A DNA stretch of 38,290 nt from an uncultured Clostridia bacterium (GTDB taxonomy: Bacteria; Bacillota; Clostridia; TANB77; CAG-465), in assembly GCA_947624625.1 (NCBI GenBank), contig CANQLD010000007.1:1-38290 (forward strand), written 5' to 3'. A program made the position numbers and the translations under genes. The number at the start of each line of letters is the position of its first letter. Within the stretch, counting starts at the first letter, position 1. This document shows, piece after piece, positions 1-7,854 of this stretch. The notes under the pieces were generated by a model, which saw nothing but the letters and a program-made list of their open reading frames with translations, ran no database searches and was not told the origin of the DNA.

Positions 1-39
1 TATGTATGTATGTATGTATGTATGTATGTATGTATGTAT
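1..39. repeat. Tetranucleotide (TATG)n tract, cut by the window edge
   Basis: Nine full GTAT units plus a partial unit run from the first base to position 39, so the true length is unknown. The tract is followed by TATAGTGTATTCATATTT, the same junction as the second tract at 22881-22928. On the minus strand the unit reads ATAC and lies inside a short reading frame that starts at the ATG at 50-48. Tetranucleotide tracts placed just after a start codon are the classic substrate of slipped-strand phase variation. Confidence 0.97.
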
Positions 40-50
40 AGTGTATTCAT
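1..50 (-). CDS. 5' end of a repeat-containing leader ORF (partial, runs off the left edge)
   Basis: The minus strand carries AAAGGAGTTAGAAAT then ATG, reading MNTLYIHTYIHT and continuing with a four-residue YIHT period until the window ends. The RBS is good and the promoter at 110-138 is correctly placed upstream. The start region is nearly identical to the complete copy at 22939. What follows the tract is outside the window; by analogy it could be a leader peptide or the N-terminus of a phase-variable surface protein. Nothing is known of this peptide. The tract could be non-coding and the reading frame incidental, but conservation of the RBS and ATG in both copies argues against that. Confidence 0.5.
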   Translation of the reverse strand, partial: MNTLYIHTYIHTYIHT

Positions 51-109
51 ATTTCTAACTCCTTTAGTTTACATATTCTTTTATTTGCTTTATCTTAACC
101 TCTGCTTTT

Positions 110-138
110 ATTCTACTATATTTTTTTATTTTTTACAA
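110..138 (-). promoter_or_regulatory. Sigma-A promoter of the left repeat cassette
   Basis: On the minus strand TTGTAA (138-133) and TAGAAT (115-110) are separated by 17 bases. The same two hexamers with the same 17-base spacing are found in the second cassette at 22997-23025, although the spacer sequence differs. It points leftward toward the ATG at 50. Confidence 0.6.
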
Positions 139-160
139 TAGTTGATAACTTTATAATCCA

Positions 161-196
161 AAAAATAAGTGAAATTTTATTTTTCACTTATTTTTT
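161..196 (-). terminator. Intrinsic terminator of the YqhQ-like gene
   Basis: An 11-bp stem AATAAGTGAAA/TTTCACTTATT with a short AT loop is followed on the minus strand by a run of six T. It sits 12 bases after the stop of the gene ending at 208 and just before the cassette promoter, so the cassette is its own transcription unit. Confidence 0.8.
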
Positions 197-207
197 ATAT
201 AAACTTT

Positions 208-1191
208 TTAAATTTTTTTTCTTCTTTCCTCTAATTTTTGTTTAAAAATAGTACTAAATTCATTATAATTTGTTTCATTTAAACTAACTAGGATTCCATT
301 ATAGTTAATTACTATCTCTTTTGGTAAATATTTATCTCTATATTCAGGTTCTACATCACTTTCAAACTCTTTCACATTTAGATAATATTTATCTATAGCT
401 CGTTGTATATCCTTTGCAAAACAACAACCTACGACATTATACTCTGAATTTTCCGCAGTAAATAGATTTGTTATCTTTAGTATAGGTGCTCCACTTACAA
501 AAACATAGTATACATTATTATTATAATTTCCATCTTCTTCTATTTCAATTAATGTTTTTAATGTACACCGTGCAATATGCAAATTGCAGACACTCGGACT
601 TTTAGTAACAAAAAACTGAAGTGGAGTAAAAATTTTACTTATTTTTATAATCTCACATATTTTTCCTATTGTAAATAATGGAAATTTTGGAAAGATTAGC
701 ATGTACACCAAATAAAGAAAAACCTCAACAAAAAGACAATTTATTTTAGATTTTTTGTAATAACTAGAATAATAATTTGTTTCATAAATATTTGGAATTT
801 TGTGCATTTTTCTATATGCATTAAGAATCTTGTGCCCAGCGGAATTATAGTTTTTTGTCTCTTTTGGCAACTGAACATATCCAAAAAGTATTAAGTGAAA
901 TATTACTATAACTGTATATAGTACTAACATAGTCTTTGGAAACTTATATACTGCGAATAACTCAATTGAAAAAGAAATAACAATCTCTATTAAACAAATT
1001 ATAGTACGAAGAAACTTGTTTTCTACATTATTTATTTTGTTAAAAAACCGTGATATAGTCCCTCTTTTTTCATTTTTATTTACTATAATAAAGCTTAGAA
1101 AATCTCTAAAAAATCTACTTTTAATAACATAGTTTTCTGTTTCATACATAATACCTTTTTTAGTGCTTCTACAAGATTTAACTTCAATCAT
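208..1191 (-). CDS. Divergent YqhQ/DUF1385-like membrane protein (tentative)
   Basis: A 327-residue protein with about four hydrophobic segments (roughly residues 60-100 and 155-190). I do not recognise it outright. Two short blocks resemble the YqhQ/DUF1385 family. SAGHKILNAYRK (about residue 116) resembles the family's GAEHKxINxYE block. TPLQFFVTKSPSVCNLHIAR (about 190) resembles the C-terminal LQxLTTREPDDxQIEVAI block. Their order and spacing around a membrane hairpin also agree. The C-terminal 110 residues have no match I recognise. AAGGAGGAG precedes the ATG by six bases and a promoter lies at 1248-1276. It is monocistronic, bounded by a terminator at 161-196. The family assignment is inference from short motifs; the coding call is firm. 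Confidence 0.75.
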   Translation of the reverse strand: MIEVKSCRSTKKGIMYETENYVIKSRFFRDFLSFIIVNKNEKRGTISRFFNKINNVENKFLRTIICLIEIVISFSIELFAVYKFPKTMLVLYTVIVIFHLILFGYVQLPKETKNYNSAGHKILNAYRKMHKIPNIYETNYYSSYYKKSKINCLFVEVFLYLVYMLIFPKFPLFTIGKICEIIKISKIFTPLQFFVTKSPSVCNLHIARCTLKTLIEIEEDGNYNNNVYYVFVSGAPILKITNLFTAENSEYNVVGCCFAKDIQRAIDKYYLNVKEFESDVEPEYRDKYLPKEIVINYNGILVSLNETNYNEFSTIFKQKLEERRKKI

Positions 1192-1247
1192 CTCTTTTCT
1201 CCTCCTTAATAAATTATTATTGGAATATACATAAAATAATCTTCTAC

Positions 1248-1276
1248 ATTATAGCATAGGTTAAACTAAAAGTAAA
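1248..1276 (-). promoter_or_regulatory. Probable sigma-A promoter for the YqhQ-like gene
   Basis: Minus-strand TTTACT (1276-1271) and TATAAT (1253-1248) have a 17-base spacer, about 57 bases upstream of the start codon. It is divergent from the promoter at 1293-1320, and the two -35 boxes are only about 17 bases apart. Confidence 0.55.
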
Positions 1277-1292
1277 GTTTAAAAAAATAATA

Positions 1293-1320
1293 TTGACATA
1301 ACTTCTTGTTGTGATATAAT
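1293..1320 (+). promoter_or_regulatory. Sigma-A promoter for the 60-residue Cys protein
   Basis: TTGACA and TATAAT with a 16-base spacer; TGA before the -10 gives an extended -10. The stretch TTGTGATATAATAATA recurs almost exactly at the promoter of the other small plus-strand gene (16683-16711). Confidence 0.7.
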
Positions 1321-1389
1321 AATATACAAAATATAACATGTAATTTAATAAATTATTAATATAATTAATACAAAAAAGGAGGAGAATTT

Positions 1390-1572
1390 ATGTCCAAATT
1401 TGGTTTTCTCAAAGTATTAAAAGACAACATTGAATGTGCTTTCTGTAAAGAAGAGAAATGTCCAGTAAAATATTTACCAGGCAGACGGAAAATGGTTGAT
1501 TCTTACTATATTGGTTGCAAAAAAGAGCTCGATAAAAGATTTAAAAATGCCTTAAAAAGAAAAATGCCTTAA
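1390..1572 (+). CDS. Small cysteine-motif protein of unknown function
   Basis: A 60-residue basic protein with C16-x2-C19-x4-C24 and a further Cys at 43, a pattern that could bind one zinc ion. The tail is lysine/arginine rich (KRFKNALKRK), so contact with nucleic acid is possible. It has no signal peptide or membrane segment. AAAAAAGGAGGAG sits ideally before the ATG. A near-consensus promoter lies upstream and a perfect-palindrome terminator directly downstream, so this is a complete, independently transcribed gene despite its size. I do not recognise the family. Confidence 0.8.
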   Translation: MSKFGFLKVLKDNIECAFCKEEKCPVKYLPGRRKMVDSYYIGCKKELDKRFKNALKRKMP

Positions 1573-1580
1573 AATGCTAT

Positions 1581-1615
1581 GAACTATCTACTAAGTAGAT
1601 AGTTCTGTTTTTTAT
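1581..1615 (+). terminator. Intrinsic terminator of the small Cys protein gene
   Basis: A perfect 11-bp stem (GAACTATCTAC/GTAGATAGTTC) with a TAA loop is followed by GTTTTTT. It separates convergent genes and starts nine bases after the stop codon. Confidence 0.9.
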
Positions 1616-1616
1616 T

Positions 1617-2913
1617 TCAATTATATTTAAAATCATTTCTAAGTTTAAAAAGCATAACAAGGTTTGGAATCACCATTAATGCATTAGCAATAGAAGATAT
1701 ACTCCAAACCACATTAAGTGTAAGTACCGCCCCTAAAAAGACACATAAAGTATAAATTATTTTATATATATTTTGTATTTTAATTTTATCTTTAAATAGA
1801 AATTTTATCCCAATAAGTCCATAATAACTCCAACAAGGAATAGTAGCTACTGCAAATACAACAAGAGAAAAAGTAAGTAAGTAATTTCCATACGGAATAA
1901 TAGAAAAAGCTCTTTGTGTTAAATCAGTTGCATCAGTTGCTATATTAAAAAATCCACTTGAAACTAAAGCTATACCGGTCATTGTACAAATTATTACTGT
2001 ATCAATAAATACACTAGTCGATGCTATAATTGATTCTTTTTTTATATCATTTCCTTTAACTGCTACATTAAATAAAGGAGAACTCCCCATTCCTGCTTCA
2101 TTTGAAAATAGTCCTTTTGAAAGGCCAGCATTTAATGCCTTTACAATAGTTACTCCAAATATTCCACCGTGTTACCGCCTTAAATGAAAAGGCTTCTTTT
2201 AGTATTAGCTTTATACTAGGAATTATATTAAATCTGTAAATATATAATAAATAAATACACATGGTAATATATACTATAGTTGCAATAGGTACTAAAAAAC
2301 TTGAAATATTTGATATTCTTTTTTCGTCTCCAAATATTACATATACGCAAATTATAGTTATTACAATGGCAAGTAAATATTTATTAACATTAAAAGTTTC
2401 ATTTATTGAAGTTGCCATAGCATTTGACTGTATCATTGAGCCTATTCCAAAAGATGCTATTACAACAAAAAGACTAAATAAAATTGCAAGCATTTTTTTA
2501 TTTAGTCTGTTTTTTAAAACATACATTGTTCCACCTAAATATCCTTTTAATGTATTTTGTCTATACTTTAACACTAAAAATGTTTCTGCATATTTTGTAG
2601 CTATAGCAAAAAAACCTGAAATAAATATCCAAAAAATGCTACCTACTCCCCCTATAGTGATTGCTGAGGCTACTCCAATTATATTCCCTGTTCCTAGAGT
2701 TGCGGCAAGTACCGTCATTAAAGATTTAAATGAAGAAATCCCCTTCTGATTTTTTCCTTTAATGTTTGGTGTAAACATTAATTTCAAGCCTTTTAATGTA
2801 TACTTTTGTGGATATTTTAATTTGAATGTAAAATATATATGAGTAAATATCAAAAGTATAACAAGTGGTATACTCCATACAAATTCTTCAAGTTTAAAAA
2901 TAATATTTGCCAT
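1617..2913 (-). pseudogene. Alanine/glycine:cation symporter (AGCS family), frameshifted
   Basis: The N-terminal 250 residues (ORF 2098-2913) and C-terminal 157 residues (ORF 1617-2090) are two parts of one AGCS sodium:amino-acid symporter. The first part shows the family block GTGNIIGVASAITIGGVG. The second, once the frame is moved, reads GGIFGVTIVKALNAG then SKGLFSNEAGMGSSP, the conserved NEAGMGS region. The shift falls at about 2172-2180: the minus strand reads GCGGTAACACGGTGGA, and removing one base from ACACGG restores KAVTGGIFG. Repaired length is about 431 residues, slightly short for the family but otherwise complete. No other stop or damage is visible, so this is a recent mutation or a sequencing/assembly error. 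The start at 2913 has a modest GGTGA site. Confidence 0.88.
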
Positions 2914-2968
2914 TATATCACCAATAATAATATATGCATATTATTATGTTTTATATTTATATTAAAGA

Positions 2969-3008
2969 AAAAAAGTGAAATGAATTTATTTTATCATCTC
3001 ACTTTTTT
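2969..3008 (-). terminator. Terminator of the two-TM EF-hand-like gene
   Basis: A ten-base stem AAAAAAGTGA/TCACTTTTTT is followed on the minus strand by TTTTTTTC. It lies between the stop at 3057 and the symporter start at 2913. Confidence 0.75.
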
Positions 3009-3056
3009 ATATCCATATTGATTTTTTGGTTTTCTAATTTATTTTTTTCTTTTTAA

Positions 3057-3617
3057 TTATATAACCCAACAAAAAGCTATAACAGCTAAAATCAAAAACA
3101 ATATACCAAACAATACTATTTGAAAAATATAAAACTTGTTAGAATTTTGGTAATCTGGAGTATATAATATTTCTTCACTACTTTTATCAATACTTATACC
3201 TGCCACTTCTTTATCATTATCATAAATATTAATAAAAATGTTATTTTTTTTATCAGTTAATTTATAAGACGGATCATCTACCGTTCCAGTTTTATAAATA
3301 TCAAAAAATCTCGTTAATTCATTTTTTTGAATATTTACTTTTCCATCATTATCAACATCATAATTTAAGTACTTAGTGGATATTTTATTTTCTTCTACTT
3401 GGTATTCAAATCCAATTCTTTTTAATGTATCTATAAGCATATCTTTTGTTTTAATATTTTTTGATGCATTATATAATTCGTAGTCTTTGGTAACATCCTG
3501 ATCGTAAATAAAACGTCTAGGATTACAGAAATTGATAAAAAACAAAATTCCAAAAATAAATGTAAATACTACCACCCAAACTCCGTATGACCGTACTTTT
3601 TCTTTGAAATTACTCAT
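3057..3617 (-). CDS. Two-TM membrane protein with an EF-hand-like loop, unknown function
   Basis: A 186-residue protein with a transmembrane segment near residues 12-30, an extracytoplasmic region of about 125 residues and a second transmembrane segment at about 160-184. At about residue 87, DVDNDGKVNIQK keeps positions 1, 3, 5, 6 and 8 of a dockerin/EF-hand calcium loop, but position 12 is Lys instead of Asp or Glu. Calcium binding is therefore uncertain. The topology is shared with the small proteins at 23103 and 23614. AGGAGG lies before the ATG and a promoter at 3669-3697. It appears monocistronic, with terminator 2969-3008. I do not recognise a named family. Confidence 0.8.
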   Translation of the reverse strand: MSNFKEKVRSYGVWVVVFTFIFGILFFINFCNPRRFIYDQDVTKDYELYNASKNIKTKDMLIDTLKRIGFEYQVEENKISTKYLNYDVDNDGKVNIQKNELTRFFDIYKTGTVDDPSYKLTDKKNNIFINIYDNDKEVAGISIDKSSEEILYTPDYQNSNKFYIFQIVLFGILFLILAVIAFCWVI

Positions 3618-3668
3618 ATTACTTTCCTCCTAAATTATTACTTAGATTTTGACAATATGTTACTTGTA

Positions 3669-3697
3669 ATTTTACTACAATTTTGCATAGTTTTCAA
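3669..3697 (-). promoter_or_regulatory. Sigma-A promoter for the 186-residue membrane protein
   Basis: Minus-strand TTGAAA and TAAAAT are separated by 17 bases, about 50 bases before the ATG at 3617. Confidence 0.6.
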
Positions 3698-3726
3698 GTT
3701 TTTGCATACAAATTATTCTTATATAC

Positions 3727-6078
3727 TTATGATTTAACAACTTTAGATACTACTATAGTAATATCATCTTCAAGATACCCTTTATTTTCTCTTAATACAA
3801 ATTTTCTTAATTCTTCAGCAATAAATTTACTATTTTTGTTTTTATCAATACTTAATAAATGAGTTTTAAAATAATTATTATTTATGTCCATACCATCTTT
3901 TACAACACCATCTGAAATTTGTACTACAATGCTACCTTCTTTTAACTTTTTGCAGATTGGTACATAATCAGTATCTTTAATAATTCCAACTGGCATAGTA
4001 GCCGTATTAATTGTTATTATTTTTTCATCTTCAATTATATATGTAGGTGCAGCACCAAATTTAACAAATTGTGCCTCAGCATTTTTTAGGTCAATAATAG
4101 ACACATCTATAGTTGAAAAGCTTTCATCATCTGATTTTAATTTTATTACACTATTTATTATATCAATTGCTTTATCTTCACTAAAGCCACCTTCAAGTAA
4201 TTTTTCAAGCATACTCACAACTGTATGAGAAGCTTTTGCAGCGATTTTTCCAGAGCCTGCTCCATCACTAATAACATTTAAACGTTTTAAATCAGAAAGC
4301 TCCATTGAAAGATATGAATCTCCAGAAACTTCTTCTCCAGATTTTATTTCAGAAACAATTGAAGATTTAACATCAAAGTCTGGTTTTGATACAAGTTTTA
4401 TTCTAGATTTCTCGTTTTTGCTACTATTTAAGATAAGCTTAATAGACATTGTTTGCTCAAGTATATTAGATGAAATATCTACAATTTCTTGTTTTTGAAC
4501 ATCAATATTTGTTAGAATATCTGTTACAAAAATATATTCAATACTATCTCCTTGCCTTTTAAAACTATCCTCATAAACAATGTATCCATAGAACTTTAAT
4601 TCATCTCTTAATTTCTCTAATGATTTATCTTTTACAATCATATTATCTTTTATATTTTTCGCAACACCTGATAAAATCTTAGATACTTCTTTATATTGAT
4701 TAGATATTTTTTCACTATTTTCTTGCTCTTTTTTCTTAAGTAGTCTTGTTAATTTCATACTGTTATATATTTCTGTTATATTCTCTACCATATCTTCTGG
4801 AATATAGCATTTAAAGTCTAACATAGAAGAGTCAATTTTTTCATTGTTTTCTAATTTTTTTGCAATAAAATCAACTTTATTACTTAATTTATTACTATCT
4901 AAACAATTCTTTTTTTCCTTGCAATCAATACAATTATTTTCAATATAATCACTTATATATTTTTCTATAACTTCTCTTGTTTCTTTTAAATCTTCAGGAG
5001 AATTTTCTAATTTTATATTTGACAGACTTTCAAACACTTCTGATAGTGCACCAATTTTTTCTTTTGCACTATTACTACTTGAAAGCATATTATCAAATGT
5101 CTTGTCCAATGTTTTGTTTTTGTTAAACAGTTTATCTAATTTAAATTCAAATGCCTTAGGCATAAATAGCAAACTAATTGAAGCAATTAACATCTCACTT
5201 AATCTAAGTGTTAATTCTGAAAAACCACTTGAATAATAACTTATATATATATTTCCAAGTATAAATGCTATTACAACTGGTATTTTTCCAAATCTACTAA
5301 ATATTCCTGCAAGCCCACCACTTAAACTTAAAGATACTACAAGCGACATATTTACATCTGTTACCCCTGTAAGCAGCAAACCTACCAGAAGACCTGCACT
5401 ACATCCTGATATAGCACCATTTTTCCAACCATATACAAGTATAAGTACCATAATCAAAATATTATATATTGAAAAGTTAAATACTGATAAATTTTTAAAT
5501 ACAGAAAGTGCTAATGCTACCAATGTTACCATAGCAATACTTTCTTCTTTAGAATATACATACGATTTTTTTATATTTACAAGTACAGACATACCAGGAA
5601 CAAAAACGAAGTATATTATAGCTATAACTAAAGCACTTGTAAGAGTAGTTAAAATACTAGCAAAGAATACTCCAGCTATAACATTTGAAACTATTTCTAC
5701 TAAAAAATACGAACATATTAATTTTATAAATACACTATACTTTTTACTAATTCCTTCTATATTAATTAATGCAGTTACAAGCGAAAATACAATAAAAAGT
5801 GCCACTATTTTTATAATTGTATATGTTGTTGCAGAACTTATTAAAAGTCCAGCAATTGAAGAAATAAGTACAAGCAGTAAAGGAACATTAAATACACTTG
5901 CAACACCAAATAGTACCACATTAAACGGCTCATATTCGCCTATAAAAGTCTGGGAAGCAAGTAATATAGATAAAACGACGAAAGTTATATTAGGTATATT
6001 AAAACCTTTTTTTATATAATCAATTACAAGATTTACTTTTTCTCCTACTTCACTTCCTAAATATTTTTCCAAAATCAT
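3727..6078 (-). CDS. spoIIE: Stage II sporulation protein E, PP2C-type phosphatase
   Basis: SpoIIE dephosphorylates the anti-sigma-F antagonist SpoIIAA-P at the polar septum and so activates sigma-F in the forespore. It also interacts with FtsZ. The 783 residues match the family layout (B. subtilis 827). About ten hydrophobic segments fill residues 15-305. A central regulatory region follows, with a Cys cluster CIDCKEKKNC near 390. The C-terminal PP2C domain begins at about 575. Metal/catalytic motifs are visible: SGDSYLSMEL, VISDGAGSGK (the Asp-Gly pair), and EDDITIVVSK near the end. A RBS GAGGTG precedes the ATG. No obvious 0A box (TGTCGAA) is visible upstream. It is a strong sign of a genuine spore-former, and the gene is intact. 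Confidence 0.96.
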   Translation of the reverse strand: MILEKYLGSEVGEKVNLVIDYIKKGFNIPNITFVVLSILLASQTFIGEYEPFNVVLFGVASVFNVPLLLVLISSIAGLLISSATTYTIIKIVALFIVFSLVTALINIEGISKKYSVFIKLICSYFLVEIVSNVIAGVFFASILTTLTSALVIAIIYFVFVPGMSVLVNIKKSYVYSKEESIAMVTLVALALSVFKNLSVFNFSIYNILIMVLILVYGWKNGAISGCSAGLLVGLLLTGVTDVNMSLVVSLSLSGGLAGIFSRFGKIPVVIAFILGNIYISYYSSGFSELTLRLSEMLIASISLLFMPKAFEFKLDKLFNKNKTLDKTFDNMLSSSNSAKEKIGALSEVFESLSNIKLENSPEDLKETREVIEKYISDYIENNCIDCKEKKNCLDSNKLSNKVDFIAKKLENNEKIDSSMLDFKCYIPEDMVENITEIYNSMKLTRLLKKKEQENSEKISNQYKEVSKILSGVAKNIKDNMIVKDKSLEKLRDELKFYGYIVYEDSFKRQGDSIEYIFVTDILTNIDVQKQEIVDISSNILEQTMSIKLILNSSKNEKSRIKLVSKPDFDVKSSIVSEIKSGEEVSGDSYLSMELSDLKRLNVISDGAGSGKIAAKASHTVVSMLEKLLEGGFSEDKAIDIINSVIKLKSDDESFSTIDVSIIDLKNAEAQFVKFGAAPTYIIEDEKIITINTATMPVGIIKDTDYVPICKKLKEGSIVVQISDGVVKDGMDINNNYFKTHLLSIDKNKNSKFIAEELRKFVLRENKGYLEDDITIVVSKVVKS

Positions 6079-6199
6079 ATATTTTACACACCTCTTTTGT
6101 TACTTTTTATACTTTATATTTTACTACATATAATTATATTTTTTTGTCATAATTTATACTTTATATCAAATATTTTTATTTTTTAAATATAGTAAACAC

Positions 6200-6230
6200 A
6201 AAGTAGCCTAAAGAAACCCTAGACTACTTT
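6200..6230 (-). terminator. Hairpin terminator between the AT-hook protein and spoIIE
   Basis: A seven-bp stem AAAGTAG/CTACTTT with an inner CTA/TAG pairing lies six bases after the stop at 6236. The T tract is weak (ACTTTGTGTTT on the minus strand), so termination may be partial. Confidence 0.6.
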
Positions 6231-6235
6231 ATTAT

Positions 6236-7567
6236 TTAACTATTTACTTTTTCTTTTTTTGGTCTTCCCACTTTTCTTTTTGTTTCTTTTTTTTCATCTT
6301 CATCTTTATTATTTACTTCTTCATTTTCTATATTTTTTTCTTTTACACTGCCTTTTCTAACTCTTTTTTTATCACTAACTTCAAGAGTTTTATTGTTATT
6401 TTCCTCATCTTCTTCATCTGTATCTTCTTCTACTACTTCAGATATTTCTTCTTCAACTTCATCAGAGTCAATACTATCTAATTCGATATTATCTGCTACA
6501 AGTCCTTCAAGTTTTTCGTCCTCGTTTTCTTCTACTTCCTCAACTTTTTCTATATCAGAACTTAATATTTCTTTTACTTCATCACTATTTGTAGACTCTA
6601 ATGCTCTTTTTTCTACAAACAAATCTAACTCGTCTGTTTCACCATTTGCAAGTAATTTAGAATATTCTAAATACTCATCTTCTGTTGCAATACTTCTATG
6701 TACATCATTTACCATAGTCTTTATTTTTGAGTCATACACCTCTTTATATATTCCTATATAGTCTTTTATATTAATTACACCACTAGATAAACTTTCATCA
6801 TATATTCCTTGAATCTTTTCAAATATTTTATCAATTACTTTAAAATATCTATATGAATTTTTACATATATTTATTACAAGATTAAATTCATACATATGCT
6901 TATCAATATCTGATTCAATTCCTTTAATCATTGTCTCAATAACAAACTCAATTAACTCTCTTTCATCAGATGGAAGTTTTGAAATATCATAATTGTCGTT
7001 TATATAACTTACATAGTCATCTACAATCTCAAATAACTTACTATATAATTCTTCAGTATATTCATCTGTTTGAAGCTTTGTATCAATGTCTTCTGCTAAC
7101 TTAATCAAATTATTATATCTTATTGATTTGCCTTCATCTTTTATATTTTGCTTTACAGCATCAATTGCAGAAGAAATAGATAATAAGTTGTATTTAATAT
7201 CTTCTCTTGATTTAAATTTTGCTCTAGTTACTCTATCATATTCCATTTCTAAGAAAACTTTTTGAAGTTCAAGTCTTTCTATTTTATCTGTTGAATTGAT
7301 TTTTTCAACTATATCTTGTGGATAAGATATTTTAAGTTCGTACATTTCTCTTTGCATAATATCATATTGATATTTTACAAATACTATTTCTCTTAGTATA
7401 TTTTCTTGGTATAACTTTTGTTCGTCACCTTCTGTTTTGTGAATAACTGATAAATGCTCGTCTATTGCTCTGTTCATTTTATTCATATTTACCATTATTA
7501 CTACGCTTTGTATTACTCTATCAAAAAGATTGACCTTTCTTTTTGAACCTACAACTATATCAGCCAT
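6236..7567 (-). CDS. Helical protein with acidic tail and terminal AT-hook, unknown function
   Basis: 443 residues. The first 325 are predicted helical with long charged heptad-like stretches and no membrane segment. Residues about 325-405 are extremely acidic and probably disordered (runs such as EEDTDEEDEE). The last 40 are basic and end in KRKVGRPKKEK, which fits the GRP-centred AT-hook that inserts into the minor groove of AT-rich DNA. Such a tail on an AT-rich chromosome suggests a nucleoid or chromatin role, but that is inference. It lies upstream of spoIIE on the same strand with a partial terminator between, so a sporulation link is possible. GAGAGGGG precedes the ATG and a promoter at 7631-7658. 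I do not recognise the N-terminal domain. Confidence 0.85.
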   Translation of the reverse strand: MADIVVGSKRKVNLFDRVIQSVVIMVNMNKMNRAIDEHLSVIHKTEGDEQKLYQENILREIVFVKYQYDIMQREMYELKISYPQDIVEKINSTDKIERLELQKVFLEMEYDRVTRAKFKSREDIKYNLLSISSAIDAVKQNIKDEGKSIRYNNLIKLAEDIDTKLQTDEYTEELYSKLFEIVDDYVSYINDNYDISKLPSDERELIEFVIETMIKGIESDIDKHMYEFNLVINICKNSYRYFKVIDKIFEKIQGIYDESLSSGVINIKDYIGIYKEVYDSKIKTMVNDVHRSIATEDEYLEYSKLLANGETDELDLFVEKRALESTNSDEVKEILSSDIEKVEEVEENEDEKLEGLVADNIELDSIDSDEVEEEISEVVEEDTDEEDEENNNKTLEVSDKKRVRKGSVKEKNIENEEVNNKDEDEKKETKRKVGRPKKEKVNS

Positions 7568-7630
7568 ATACTTGCCCCTCTCTTTACCAAAATCTATTAC
7601 ATATAATTGTTTGCATTGTTATTCACTTAT

Positions 7631-7658
7631 ATTATACCTTTTTTTGAAATTATTTCAA
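7631..7658 (-). promoter_or_regulatory. Promoter with overlapping palindrome, AT-hook protein gene
   Basis: Minus-strand TTGAAA and TATAAT are 16 bases apart. The -35 forms one arm of a 15-base palindrome TTGAAATAATTTCAA (7-bp arms around one base), a plausible operator. The divergent gap 7568-7854 otherwise holds only the leader of the antiporter gene, for which I see no convincing -35. Confidence 0.5.
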
Positions 7659-7854
7659 GTCTTTAAGTGCAATTTTTACAAAAATGTTACAAAAATTATA
7701 TCTAAGAGAAACATATGTAAAATAATACGTATTTCTAGGCAAATCTAAGGCATATAACTGTTATTTTAGTATTATTTTTTAAAAATCACTCTTTATTTTA
7801 TGTGACTTTTAGTTTATACTATATATTGAAATAATAAGAATTTGGAGGAAACAA

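Noticed and set aside
2261-2749. 162-residue plus-strand ORF opposite the symporter gene.
   Set aside because: It mirrors the symporter coding strand, with no RBS or promoter; the minus strand has clear family motifs.
6393-6761. Serine-rich plus-strand ORF of 122 residues.
   Set aside because: Antisense shadow of the Glu/Asp-rich tail of the AT-hook protein (GAA/GAT codons read as TTC/ATC/TCT).
7530-7748. 72-residue plus-strand ORF in the divergent gap.
   Set aside because: No RBS; it overlaps the start and promoter of the AT-hook protein gene.
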